A stretch of 48,811 nucleotides of DNA from assembly GCA_030066075.1 (NCBI GenBank), contig JASJCH010000027.1:1-48811 (forward strand). Reading direction: 5' to 3'. Below are positions 30,525 to 39,760 of the stretch, piece after piece. Position 1 is the stretch's first letter, and each line of letters begins with the position of its first letter. The DNA comes from Woeseiaceae bacterium. Its GTDB lineage: Bacteria; Pseudomonadota; Gammaproteobacteria; Steroidobacterales; Woeseiaceae. The notes beneath the pieces were generated by a model. The model saw only the letters and a list, made by a program, of their open reading frames with translations. It was not told where the DNA came from and made no database searches. The translations under genes were made by a program, and so were the position numbers.

Positions 30525-31463
30525 ATGACGACCGAAGCGAAATGGTCAGATTTTTCGAGCATGGACGGCGCAAAAACGATTGCGGCGGCCAACCAGCTGC
30601 TGCCCCCCTGGGTCAGCCTGCTGCTGGTGGTCGTGATCGCCTGGAAACTGGCGGGCATCATCTGGTCGCTGGTGCCGGGGTCCGCCGCGGGCGACCCGGT
30701 AACGGCGCCGCCCAGCTCCCAGGCCGCGGCAGCACCCTTGTCCGCCAACGCGGACGCCCAGTCCATCGTTGCCGCGCACATATTCGGCGAAGCCAGTCCG
30801 GAGGATGCGCCCGTCGCACAGGAGGTGCCGACCGAGACCGACAATCTCCAGGACACGCGCCTCACCAACCTGACTCTCAAAGGCACAGTAGCGGCCACGC
30901 CCAGCGACCGCGCCGTTGCGATCATCGCCGACGGCAGCAACGAGGAAGAGGTGTATGCGATCGGTGACTCAGTCGGATCGGCCGCCACGCTGCATGCCGT
31001 TTATGCGGACCGCGTGGTCCTGAACGAGAACGGAGTGCTCACCAACCTCAAGCTGCCAAAAGAGTTCCCCGAGACCGCCGCGACTCCAACCCGTCGCAAT
31101 ACGACGATGACGAGCCGGGCCACGAGGCCGTCGAACAGCATCCAGTCTGTCGTCGCGCAGAACGTGTCCAAGCTCGCTGACGTGATTCGCCCCACGCCCT
31201 ATTTCGTCAATGGGCAACAACAGGGTTATCGCGTCTACCCGGGGCGCAATCGCGAGCAATTCTCGAGGCTCGGGCTCAGGCCCGGAGACCTGATCAAGGA
31301 AATCGATGGTCAGGCGCTCAACGACCCGACCCAGGCCATGCAGGTTTTCGAGTCCCTCAACAATGCGGACCAGGTTTCCGTTACAGTAGAGCGTAACGGC
31401 CAGCCACAAGTCATCACCCTCAGTACCAGTCAACTCGATCTCGGGGACGAGACCAGCCAATGA
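30525..31463 (+). CDS. gspC: Type II secretion system protein GspC
   Basis: This 312-residue inner-membrane protein links the assembly platform to the secretin. It has a short cytoplasmic start, one helix (about residues 27-47, WVSLLLVVVIAWKLAGIIW), a homology region that contacts GspD N0 (with LTLKGTVAA and EEVYAIGDSV), and a C-terminal PDZ domain (LGLRPGDLIKEIDGQAL). I use ATG 30525; a TTG at 30447 would add 26 residues with no family support. The stop overlaps gspD by four bases (ATGA). Confidence 0.92.
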   Translation: MTTEAKWSDFSSMDGAKTIAAANQLLPPWVSLLLVVVIAWKLAGIIWSLVPGSAAGDPVTAPPSSQAAAAPLSANADAQSIVAAHIFGEASPEDAPVAQEVPTETDNLQDTRLTNLTLKGTVAATPSDRAVAIIADGSNEEEVYAIGDSVGSAATLHAVYADRVVLNENGVLTNLKLPKEFPETAATPTRRNTTMTSRATRPSNSIQSVVAQNVSKLADVIRPTPYFVNGQQQGYRVYPGRNREQFSRLGLRPGDLIKEIDGQALNDPTQAMQVFESLNNADQVSVTVERNGQPQVITLSTSQLDLGDETSQ

Positions 31464-33502
31464 ATTTCCTGTCACGATTGCCGCAAGGCGCCCGTCTCTT
31501 TGTAGTGCTCTGCGCAAGCGGTCTTCTTGCCGCACCCGCAGCCTGGGCGCAGCAAGATGCAGTCATCACACCCAACTTCAGGGATGCCGATATCCGCGAG
31601 ATCGTCGAAGCGGTCGGTGAAGTCACCGGCCGGTCGTTCATTCTCGATCCGCGCGTCAACGCGAAGGTCACGGTGCTGTCCTCGACGCCAATGTCGGCGG
31701 AAGCGTTCTATGAGACTTTCCTGTCGATTCTGCAGGTGCATGGGTATGTTGCGGTCAACTCCGGCAACCTGATCAAGATCGTTCCTGATGCGACTGCGCG
31801 TCAGTACGCCGGACCGATCGGCAGCAGCAGTGCCGCGGGCGGCGACGACATCGTGACCCAGGTCATACCGCTACAAAATGTGGGCGCCGCCCAGCTCGTG
31901 CCCATCCTGCGGCCGTTGATTCCGCAATACGGGCATCTCGCCGCGCACCCGGGCTCGAACATGCTGATCATCTCCGATCGCGCCGCGAACGTGACGCGCA
32001 TGATCACGATCATCCGGCGCATCGACCAATCGAGCGACGAGGACGTCGAGGTAGTGCGCCTCGAGCACGCCTCGGCTGCCGAGATCGTGCGCATCATGAC
32101 GGCACTCGCTGCTCAGCCCCGGGCCGACGGCGCGGCGAGCACTACGAGTCTTGTGGCTGATCCGCGCACCAACAGCGTGCTGATCGGCGGCGACAAGAGC
32201 GAGCGCCTGCGCCTGCGGGCGCTGATCGCCCATCTCGACACGCCGCTCGAGGACGGCGGAGACACGCAGGTCCGTTACCTGCGCTACGCCGATGCCGAGG
32301 AGCTCGCCACGAAGTTGCAGCAACACTTCACGACGCAGGTGCAGCAGGCTGCGGGCGGCGCAGCAGCAGGCGCCGCCGCCGCGGCGCGGTCGCCCGACTC
32401 GGTCAGCGTCTGGGCCGACACGCAGACAAACGCCCTCGTCATCACGGCGCCGCCGAAGATGATGCGCTCGATCATGTTGATCATCGACAAGCTCGATATA
32501 CGACGCGAACAGGTACTTGTCGAAGCTATTATTGTGGAGGTCATCGCGGACAAGGTCGCCGAGCTCGGTGTGACCTGGGCCGTTGAAGGCGCGAGCTCCA
32601 ACACACCAATAAGTGTCACCAATTTCCCGGATTTCGGCCCCGGCGTCGTGCAGATCGGCGGCGCGCTCGGCAGCGGTGGCCAGGTCGATCCAACCGGGCT
32701 TATCGGCGAAGGCATCACGTTCGGCATTGGCCGAATCAGCGACACCGGAGTCAGCTTCGCCGCGATCGCGCGTGCGCTGCAGGGCGATGCCAATACCAAT
32801 ATCATTTCCACGCCGTCTATCGTCACGACCGACAACGAAGAGGCGACGCTGAACGTCGGCCAGGAAGTGCCGTTCGTGACCGGCTCCTACTCGAACACCG
32901 GCAGCGCTGGCGGCGCGGTCAACCCGTTCCAGACGATTCAGCGCGAGCAGCTTGGCGTCAAACTGGCCATTACGCCGCAGATCAACGAGGGCAACTCGAT
33001 GTTGCTGAATATCTCGCAGGAGATCTCGAGCATTGCGCAGTCCGCCGAGGGCGCAGTTGACCTGATTACCAACCAGCGCACGATTGAAACGACTGTCATC
33101 GTCGACGACGGCGAGATACTGGTGCTCGGCGGACTGATCGAGGATGTGCTCAGGGAAAGCGACCAGCGTGTGCCGATACTCGGCAGCATCCCGGTGCTCG
33201 GCGCACTGTTCCGCAGCCGGTCGACCGACAAGATCAAGACCAACCTGCTCGTGTTCATTCGTCCGAAGATTCTCCGTGACGCCGAACAGGCCGCCATCGA
33301 GACCAACGCCAAGTACAACTACATCCGCGAGGTCCTGAGCGCCCAGGGCGGAGCGGAAGGAAGGGATGTCCAGCTGATGCGCGGCGAGGAGCGTTTCGCG
33401 CTGCCGCCAATCGAAGAGGTGAATACGGGGCCGATCGGTGAAATGGCGGAGAAGGCCCTGGGCTCGGATAAAGAGGAAGACGAGCCTCAGGGCGAAGAGT
33501 AG
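31460..33502 (+). CDS. gspD: Type II secretion system secretin GspD
   Basis: This 680-residue outer-membrane channel protein has a signal peptide cleaved after AAWAQ (about residue 30), the N0 domain (FRDADIREIVEAV), three N1-N3 repeats (about residues 130-370) and a secretin domain with ITPQINEGNSMLLNI and the EILVLGGLIEDV core. The tail is acidic and ends in a Glu-rich stretch. It has no lipobox, and no pilotin gene is recognised nearby. It overlaps gspC by four bases and precedes gspE by 18. Confidence 0.96.
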   Translation: MNFLSRLPQGARLFVVLCASGLLAAPAAWAQQDAVITPNFRDADIREIVEAVGEVTGRSFILDPRVNAKVTVLSSTPMSAEAFYETFLSILQVHGYVAVNSGNLIKIVPDATARQYAGPIGSSSAAGGDDIVTQVIPLQNVGAAQLVPILRPLIPQYGHLAAHPGSNMLIISDRAANVTRMITIIRRIDQSSDEDVEVVRLEHASAAEIVRIMTALAAQPRADGAASTTSLVADPRTNSVLIGGDKSERLRLRALIAHLDTPLEDGGDTQVRYLRYADAEELATKLQQHFTTQVQQAAGGAAAGAAAAARSPDSVSVWADTQTNALVITAPPKMMRSIMLIIDKLDIRREQVLVEAIIVEVIADKVAELGVTWAVEGASSNTPISVTNFPDFGPGVVQIGGALGSGGQVDPTGLIGEGITFGIGRISDTGVSFAAIARALQGDANTNIISTPSIVTTDNEEATLNVGQEVPFVTGSYSNTGSAGGAVNPFQTIQREQLGVKLAITPQINEGNSMLLNISQEISSIAQSAEGAVDLITNQRTIETTVIVDDGEILVLGGLIEDVLRESDQRVPILGSIPVLGALFRSRSTDKIKTNLLVFIRPKILRDAEQAAIETNAKYNYIREVLSAQGGAEGRDVQLMRGEERFALPPIEEVNTGPIGEMAEKALGSDKEEDEPQGEE

Positions 33503-33520
33503 CCGGGTCTCGGACGACTA

Positions 33521-35041
33521 ATGGAAACCGAAGCGGAAATCGTCATGGAAGCGGCGCCGGACCTCGAGGCCGAAACGTCGCAGCACCGCATCCTGCCGTT
33601 CGCCTTCGCCAAGCGTCACGGCGTGTTGATTCGCGACATGACGTCCGAATCCGCGGATTGTGCGTGCCGCCCCGGCGTAAGCGCGCTGAGCATCGCCGAA
33701 GTGCAGCGTTTCGCCGGCGTGCCGCTTAAATTGTCGCGCGTAACGACTGAAGCCTTCGATGCGTTGCTGCAGGAGTCTTACGAACAGGGCAGCAACAAAG
33801 CCATGCAAATGGTCGACGGGCTCGACGACCACATGGACCTGACGCAGGTCGCGCAGGAACTGCAAGAGCCGTCGGACCTGCTCGAGAGTGACGACGACGC
33901 GCCGATCATTCGTTTCATCAACGCCGTGCTGACCGAGGCCGTCAAGGACAACGCGTCGGACGTGCACATCGAACCTTACGAGAACCGCCTCGGGGTTCGC
34001 TTTCGCGTCGATGGCGTACTGCGCGAGGTTCTCGAGACCCGACGTGCGCTGGCGCCGTTGGTCGTATCGCGCATCAAGGTCATGTCCAAGCTCGACATCG
34101 CCGAGAAGCGCCTGCCGCAGGACGGCCGTATTTCGCTGCGGATCGCCGGGCGCGCAGTCGACGTGCGCGTATCGACGATGCCTTCCGGTCACGGCGAGCG
34201 TGTCGTGCTGCGCCTGCTCGACAAGCAGGCCGGCAGGCTCGAACTCACGTCGCTCGGTATGGCGGACCAGACGCAAAAGACAGTCGACAACCTGATCCAC
34301 AAACCGCACGGCATCATCCTGGTTACGGGCCCAACCGGTTCCGGTAAGACCACGACGCTGTATGCCGCCCTCGAAAGGATCAACGATAACAGCCGCAACA
34401 TCATGACGGTCGAGGACCCGATCGAGTATTTCATCGACGGCATCGGCCAGTCGCAGGTCAACACCAAGGTCGAAATGACCTTCGCCCGCGGCCTGCGGGC
34501 TATCCTGCGCCAGGACCCGGATGTCGTGATGGTCGGCGAAATTCGTGACCTCGAAACCGCGGAGATCGCGGTGCAGGCCAGCCTGACCGGTCACCTCGTG
34601 CTCTCGACCCTGCACACCAACACGGCGGCCGGCGCCGTGACCCGACTGCGCGACATGGGCGTGGAACCCTTCCTGCTGTCGTCGAGCCTGATTGGCGTTC
34701 TCGCGCAGCGCCTCGTGCGCGTTCTGGATGACGAAATCAAGGTTCCCTACACGGCCCGCGAGTACGAGTGCGAAGTACTCGGAGTCGACCCGGCGGACCC
34801 GCCCACGCTGTATCACCCCGGAGAGGGTCCGAACGGCGGTTTCTCGGGGCGCACGGGCATCTACGAACTCATCGCCGTCGACGACAGGATGCGCAGCATG
34901 ATCCACGAGGGCGTCAGCGAGCAGGATCTCGAGCGCCACGCCCGCACAATGGGGCCGAGCATCCGTGCCGACGGCCGGCGCCGTGTTCTGGAAGGCAGCA
35001 CGACCATCGAGGAACTGCTGCGCGTTACACGCGAAGACTGA
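33521..35041 (+). CDS. gspE: Type II secretion system ATPase GspE, lacking the tetracysteine motif
   Basis: This 506-residue cytoplasmic hexameric ATPase powers pseudopilus assembly. It shows an N1E/N2E region (about residues 1-130), Walker A GPTGSGKT at 270-277, the Asp box with Glu298-Asp299, Walker B ending at Glu340 (VVMVGEIRD) and the His box STLHTNTA. GspE normally carries two CxxC pairs in a zinc-binding insert between LV-R and GRTGIYE; here the corresponding stretch (RVLDDEIKVPYTAREYECEV ... GEGPNGGFSGRTGIYE) has no CxxC at all, while the surrounding sequence is conserved. The catalytic core is otherwise intact. Confidence 0.96.
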   Translation: METEAEIVMEAAPDLEAETSQHRILPFAFAKRHGVLIRDMTSESADCACRPGVSALSIAEVQRFAGVPLKLSRVTTEAFDALLQESYEQGSNKAMQMVDGLDDHMDLTQVAQELQEPSDLLESDDDAPIIRFINAVLTEAVKDNASDVHIEPYENRLGVRFRVDGVLREVLETRRALAPLVVSRIKVMSKLDIAEKRLPQDGRISLRIAGRAVDVRVSTMPSGHGERVVLRLLDKQAGRLELTSLGMADQTQKTVDNLIHKPHGIILVTGPTGSGKTTTLYAALERINDNSRNIMTVEDPIEYFIDGIGQSQVNTKVEMTFARGLRAILRQDPDVVMVGEIRDLETAEIAVQASLTGHLVLSTLHTNTAAGAVTRLRDMGVEPFLLSSSLIGVLAQRLVRVLDDEIKVPYTAREYECEVLGVDPADPPTLYHPGEGPNGGFSGRTGIYELIAVDDRMRSMIHEGVSEQDLERHARTMGPSIRADGRRRVLEGSTTIEELLRVTRED

Positions 35042-35051
35042 CCATTAGCTC

Positions 35052-36266
35052 ATGGGTGCGTTCGAATACGTTGCGCTCGATAATGCGGGCAAGGAAACCA
35101 AGGGCCTGATCGAGGGCGATACGGCCAAGCAGGTACGGCAGATCCTGCGCGATCGCCACATGCTGCCGGTCGAGGTCACCGAAGTCGCCCAGAAAGAGGC
35201 GCGCCGGCAACGGACCTTCTCGTTACGTGGCGGCATGTCCGCCGCCGAGCTCGCGATCGTCACGCGCCAACTCGCTTCCCTGTCACAGTCCGGCCTGCCC
35301 CTCGAAGAGGCGTTGCTTGCGGTTGCCCAGCAAAACGACGTGCCGCGCACCAAGAGCATCATGCTCGGCGTGCGCTCCCGTGTCATGGAGGGCTATACGC
35401 TGGCCGACGGCCTTGGCGAGTTTCCGCAGGCGTTTCCCGAACTCTACCGGGCCACGGTCGCGGCCGGCGAACAGTCGGGGCATCTCGACGTCGTCCTGGA
35501 GCGTCTCGCGGACTACACGGAAGCGCGCCAGGAGCTGCGCCAGCGCATTACCAACGCCATGATCTACCCGATCGCCCTCGTCGCGATGGCTGTTGCGATC
35601 ATCGGCTTCATGCTGGCGACGGTCGTACCGCGTATCGTAAACGTCTTCCAGAACTCGGCAGCCGAGCTGCCAGCGCTAACGCGCTGGCTCATTGCTACCA
35701 GTGACTTCATACGCGGTAACTGGATATTCCTGATCATCGGGATCGTCGCGGTGATGTACGGGATCTGGTGGATACTGCAGAAAGACGGACCGAAACGCCG
35801 TTTTCACCATGTTCTGTTGCGCCTGCCGATTACCAGTCGGCTTACGCGCGGCATCAATACGGCCCGTTTTACGCGGACGTTCAGCATTCTCGCGGGCAGC
35901 GGCGTGCCGATACTCGACGCGCTGAAGATTGCCGCGGAGGTCATTGAAAACCTGCCCATGCGCGACGCCGTCAACGAGGCATCGGTCCGTGTGCGTGAGG
36001 GCGCGTCGATCAGCCAGTCGCTCGCGGCAAGCAAGCTGTTCCCGCCCATGATGATTCACCTCATCGCCAGCGGCGAGACAGGTGGCCGTCTCGAGGAAAT
36101 GCTCACGAGGACCGCCAACTACCAGGAAAAAGAAGTCGACGGCCTGATCGCAACGCTGCTTGGCATCCTGCAACCGCTACTCATTGTCCTGATGGGCGGC
36201 ATCGTCCTGACAATTGTTCTCGCCATCCTTTTGCCCATCTTCGAGATCAATAACCTCATTCGCTAA
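35052..36266 (+). CDS. gspF: Type II secretion system inner-membrane platform protein GspF
   Basis: This 404-residue polytopic protein is the core of the assembly platform. It has two repeated cytoplasmic T2SSF domains (about residues 68-190 and 270-392), each followed by hydrophobic helices, three in all; GEQSGHLDVVLERLADYTE and the parallel SGETGGRLEEMLTRTANYQ are the repeated signature. It begins 10 bases after gspE. The pseudopilin genes gspG onward, which often follow, do not; a small acidic gene comes next behind its own promoter. Confidence 0.96.
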   Translation: MGAFEYVALDNAGKETKGLIEGDTAKQVRQILRDRHMLPVEVTEVAQKEARRQRTFSLRGGMSAAELAIVTRQLASLSQSGLPLEEALLAVAQQNDVPRTKSIMLGVRSRVMEGYTLADGLGEFPQAFPELYRATVAAGEQSGHLDVVLERLADYTEARQELRQRITNAMIYPIALVAMAVAIIGFMLATVVPRIVNVFQNSAAELPALTRWLIATSDFIRGNWIFLIIGIVAVMYGIWWILQKDGPKRRFHHVLLRLPITSRLTRGINTARFTRTFSILAGSGVPILDALKIAAEVIENLPMRDAVNEASVRVREGASISQSLAASKLFPPMMIHLIASGETGGRLEEMLTRTANYQEKEVDGLIATLLGILQPLLIVLMGGIVLTIVLAILLPIFEINNLIR

Positions 36267-36274
36267 TCCGTACC

Positions 36275-36303
36275 TTGCGCGCCTCTTTTTTTCGCGGTAT
36301 ACA
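36275..36303 (+). promoter_or_regulatory. Promoter of small acidic protein gene
   Basis: TTGCGC at 36275-36280 and TATACA at 36298-36303 are separated by exactly 17 bases, a good sigma-70 match. It lies just after gspF and 63 bases before the next ATG, so the small gene can be expressed apart from the gsp operon. Confidence 0.5.
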
Positions 36304-36365
36304 AACGGAAATTTCGAACTCCAGGGCCTTTTGTCCATTGATCTGATTATTGCGGGGTGTGAGCA

Positions 36366-36650
36366 ATGAACGGTGAAAAAGACGCCAATGTTGTCGACGA
36401 CGTAGAAGACGTCGAAGAAAATGCTGCGCCCGAAGATACGGTGGTGCTCACCGAAGATCTCGCAGACATCGGCGACCTGAGCGACACAGCTGAGATCGAT
36501 GTAGAGAAGCTCGTCGAAAAAATGGACAAGGCTGACGACGCCGATCACAAGAAAGAGGTGCACCGTCGTCTGGAGGAACTCGCGGAAAAGAAACGCGAGG
36601 AAGCAGAACTCGACTCGACCTATAACTTCAACCTGGACGACGAGCTGTAG
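36366..36650 (+). CDS. Small highly acidic protein, unknown function
   Basis: This 94-residue protein is strongly acidic in the first half (many Asp and Glu, few basic residues), followed by a helical charged segment (DADHKKEVHRRLEELAEKKR) and the closing STYNFNLDDEL. I know this tail pattern from small gammaproteobacterial proteins of unknown function but cannot name the family. No signal peptide or membrane helix is seen. It has its own promoter. Its TAG stop lies inside the left arm of the REP palindrome shared with the convergent dnaE2. Confidence 0.75.
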   Translation: MNGEKDANVVDDVEDVEENAAPEDTVVLTEDLADIGDLSDTAEIDVEKLVEKMDKADDADHKKEVHRRLEELAEKKREEAELDSTYNFNLDDEL

Positions 36651-36692
36651 GAGCGGCCTTTGGCCGCGATCGCGCCCACGGGGCGCTCCTAC
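36647..36692. repeat. REP-type palindrome between convergent genes
   Basis: This 46-base element has outer arms GTAGGAGC (36647-36654) and GCTCCTAC (36685-36692). Inside are two hairpins, GCGGCC-TTT-GGCCGC (36653-36667) and GCGCCC-ACG-GGGCGC (36672-36686), separated by GATC. The GTAGGAGC head is typical of REP sequences known from pseudomonads and xanthomonads. The TAG in each outer arm is used as a stop: 36648-36650 for the small acidic gene and 36691-36689 for dnaE2. It may also act as a two-way transcript end. Confidence 0.85.
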
Positions 36693-39600
36693 CTGAAATC
36701 CCTGGAAGTCACCACCAGGTTCCCCAACATATCCGAGTGATCCACAAGCCGCTTTGCGACCACGTGGATTACCTCGCCCTCGATCTGTACTTCTCCCTGA
36801 ACACCCATCAGCTTTGAATTGAGCAGAGCGGCCCTGTACTGCTCCGCCACCGTGCTCCAGACCACGAGGTTCATGTAGCCCGTCTCATCCTCGAGCGTCA
36901 CGAAAATAACGCCGCTTGCGGTACCCGGTCGCTGCTTGGTGATGACGATGCCGGCAACACTGACGGCCGCTCCGTTAACGAGATTGGGCAAACGCTGCGC
37001 CTGCAGGTAGTGGTAACGCTCGAGCCTGTGACGCAGCAACTGCACCGGGTGCCGACCCAGCGTCAGGCCGAGGCTCTGGTAATCCGCCACGATGTCCTGA
37101 CCCTCGGTCGGCTTCCTGAGCAGCGGTGCCGCCTCATAGCGGTCCATTGACGTCAGCAGCGGTGTCGGCTCCTCGACGCCGGCAACCGCCCAACGGGCTC
37201 TGTGACGATGTCCCTCGAGCGCCTCGAGCGCGCCGGCCGATGCGAGGACACCGAGTTCGCGTCGGTCGAGGCCAACCCGCTCGACGAGCTGCTGCGTGCC
37301 GCGATACCCGTCGCCATGCCGGCGCTCGACGATCAGGCGGCCACTGTCCTCCGACAGGCCTTTCGCCATGCGCAGGCCGAGCCGCAGCGCCGCGGCGCCG
37401 CCCTCACCCGCTTCGAGCGTGCAATCCCAATCGCTGCGATTGATGTCCACGGCGCGCACTTCGACGCCGTGGCGGCGCGCATCCTGGGTAAGCTGCGACG
37501 CCGAATAGAAACCCATGGGCTGGCTATTGAGTAGCGCCGCCGTAAACGCAGCGGGCTCATGGCGCTTCAGCCACGACGACACGTAAACGAGCAAGGCAAA
37601 ACTCGCCGAATGCGACTCCGGAAAACCGTATTCGCCAAAACCCTCGATCTGGCGGAAGATCTGGCGCGCGAATTCTTCCCGGTAGCCGCGCTCGCGCATG
37701 CCCCGGATGAGTTTTTCTTCAAACGGTCCGAGACCGCCGCGTCGTTTCCAGGCCGCCATGGCGCGTCGCAGGCTATCGGCCTCGCCCGGCGTGAAGCCGG
37801 CCGCAACCACAGCCAGCTGCATCACCTGTTCCTGGAAGATCGGCACACCGAGCGTGCGCTGCAACACGCCTTTCACCTCGTCACTCGGGTAGTCGACCGC
37901 CTCCTCACCATTACGTCGCCGCAGGTACGGATGCACCATGTCGCCCTGGATCGGGCCCGGCCGGATGATCGCCACCTCGATGACGAGATCGTAGTAACAG
38001 CGCGGCCGCAGCCGCGGCAGCATGGCCATCTGCGCCCGCGACTCGATCTGGAACACGCCCATCGTGTCGCCGTCGCAGATCATGTCGTACACGAGCGGGT
38101 CTTCGGCCGGCACTGTCGCCAGTGTGAGCTCGCGGCCGTCAAACCCGCGCAGCAGATCGAAGCTGCGCCTGATCGCCGTGAGCATGCCGAGCCCGAGAAC
38201 ATCGACCTTGAGCAGGCCGAGGTCCTCGAGGTCGGTCTTCTCCCACTGGATCACCGTGCGATCGGGCATCGCAGCATTCTCGACCGGCACCAGCTCCGAT
38301 AACGGCCCGTTCGAAATGACGAAGCCGCCAACGTGCTGTGACAGGTGCCGCGGAAATCCCAGCAGCTCCCGCACGAGGTACAACAGCCGCTTGATAACCG
38401 GGCTGTCGGGATCCAGCCCGGCTTCCAGCACCCGGCTATCATCGATCTGCTGGCCGTCCCACCATTGCATCGATCGGGCCATGCGGCTGACCTGGAGTTC
38501 GCTCAGCCCCAGCGCCTTGCCGACATCGCGCAGCGCGCTGCGCGGCCGGTAGGTAATGATCGTTGCCGCCAGCGCTGCGCGTTCCCGGCCGTATTTGCGA
38601 TAGATGTACTGGATGACTTCCTCGCGACGCTCGTGCTCGAAGTCGACATCGATGTCAGGCGGTTCGTTGCGTTCTTTCGAGATGAAGCGCTCCACGAGCA
38701 TCGCCATGCGCCCCGGATCGACCTCGGTAATGCCGAGGCAGTAGCACACGGCAGAGTTGGCCGCGGAGCCGCGTCCCTGGCACAGGATGTCCTGCGAGCG
38801 CGCAAAGGCCACGATGTCGTACACGGTCAGGAAGTAGGGTTCGTACTTGAGGTCCGCGATGAGCGCGAGTTCGTGCTCGACCAGGTCAATGACCTTGCGC
38901 GGCACGCCGCCCGGCCAACGCACGCGCATACCCTCCTCCGTCAGCTTGCGCAGGTAGCTGGCCGGCGTTTCGCCGGCGGGTACGATCTCGTCAGGATACT
39001 CGTAGCGCAGTTCGTCCAGCGAAAAGTCGATGCTCCCGGCGATGCGCAACGTCTCCTCGAGCAATGATTGCGGGTAGACATGGTTCAGCACTTCAAGAGA
39101 ACGCAGGTGCCGCTCACCGTTGGGGTGCAGCGCGAAACCCGCGTTGTCGACCGTGACGCCGTGGCGAATGGCCGTAAGCGTGTCCTGCACGATACGCCTC
39201 GCGCGCGTATGCATGTGCACATCGCCGCAGGCGACGAGCGGCAGCTTCAGCCGGTGGCCTTCCTCGACGAGCCTGGCCAGCTTGTCGCGCTGCCGACCAT
39301 CGGCCAGCAATTCGACCGCGATCCAGAGCCGGTCACGAAAGGTCTCGCGTATCCAGTGATCCTCGACGTCGAGCGTGCAGCTGTCATCGGGCACCCATAA
39401 CACCAGGCAACCGGGAAGGCCGTCTTCGAAGGCATGCCGGGTGAGTTCGTAGCTGCCCTTCCCGGCCGCGCGCCGGGCGCGGGTGATCAACTCGCAAAGC
39501 GCCGCGTAGCCGCGGCGATCCTGCGCCAGCGCCACGAGCTTGCGGCCGCTGCGCAGCTGCAGCTCGGAACCGATGATGAGTTGCAGGCCGTGTTGTTTTG

Positions 39601-39760
39601 CCGCGGTATGCGCGCGCACGACGCCCGACATCGTGCACTCATCGGTGATCGCGAGCGCCCTGTAGCCGAGCGCGGCAGCCGTTTCCACCAGTTCCTCGGG
39701 ATGGGAGGCGCCGCGCAGGAATGTGAAATTGCTCAGCGCGTGCAGTTCGGCATAGCTCAC
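36689..39760 (-). CDS. dnaE2: Error-prone DNA polymerase DnaE2 (ImuC)
   Basis: This 1023-residue C-family polymerase carries out damage-induced mutagenic synthesis with ImuA and ImuB. The PHP-like start has ELHALSNFTFLRGASHPEELV, with the first metal-ligand region altered as is usual for DnaE2; the catalytic acid cluster is in PPDIDVDFEHERREE; a helix-hairpin-helix and OB fold occupy the C-terminal third. The start is GTG at 39760, overlapping the imuB stop by four bases (GTGA); the open frame further upstream only reads antisense-like imuB sequence. Last gene of the lexA-imuA-imuB-dnaE2 operon; its stop lies in the REP palindrome. Confidence 0.96.
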   Translation of the reverse strand: MSYAELHALSNFTFLRGASHPEELVETAAALGYRALAITDECTMSGVVRAHTAAKQHGLQLIIGSELQLRSGRKLVALAQDRRGYAALCELITRARRAAGKGSYELTRHAFEDGLPGCLVLWVPDDSCTLDVEDHWIRETFRDRLWIAVELLADGRQRDKLARLVEEGHRLKLPLVACGDVHMHTRARRIVQDTLTAIRHGVTVDNAGFALHPNGERHLRSLEVLNHVYPQSLLEETLRIAGSIDFSLDELRYEYPDEIVPAGETPASYLRKLTEEGMRVRWPGGVPRKVIDLVEHELALIADLKYEPYFLTVYDIVAFARSQDILCQGRGSAANSAVCYCLGITEVDPGRMAMLVERFISKERNEPPDIDVDFEHERREEVIQYIYRKYGRERAALAATIITYRPRSALRDVGKALGLSELQVSRMARSMQWWDGQQIDDSRVLEAGLDPDSPVIKRLLYLVRELLGFPRHLSQHVGGFVISNGPLSELVPVENAAMPDRTVIQWEKTDLEDLGLLKVDVLGLGMLTAIRRSFDLLRGFDGRELTLATVPAEDPLVYDMICDGDTMGVFQIESRAQMAMLPRLRPRCYYDLVIEVAIIRPGPIQGDMVHPYLRRRNGEEAVDYPSDEVKGVLQRTLGVPIFQEQVMQLAVVAAGFTPGEADSLRRAMAAWKRRGGLGPFEEKLIRGMRERGYREEFARQIFRQIEGFGEYGFPESHSASFALLVYVSSWLKRHEPAAFTAALLNSQPMGFYSASQLTQDARRHGVEVRAVDINRSDWDCTLEAGEGGAAALRLGLRMAKGLSEDSGRLIVERRHGDGYRGTQQLVERVGLDRRELGVLASAGALEALEGHRHRARWAVAGVEEPTPLLTSMDRYEAAPLLRKPTEGQDIVADYQSLGLTLGRHPVQLLRHRLERYHYLQAQRLPNLVNGAAVSVAGIVITKQRPGTASGVIFVTLEDETGYMNLVVWSTVAEQYRAALLNSKLMGVQGEVQIEGEVIHVVAKRLVDHSDMLGNLVVTSRDFR

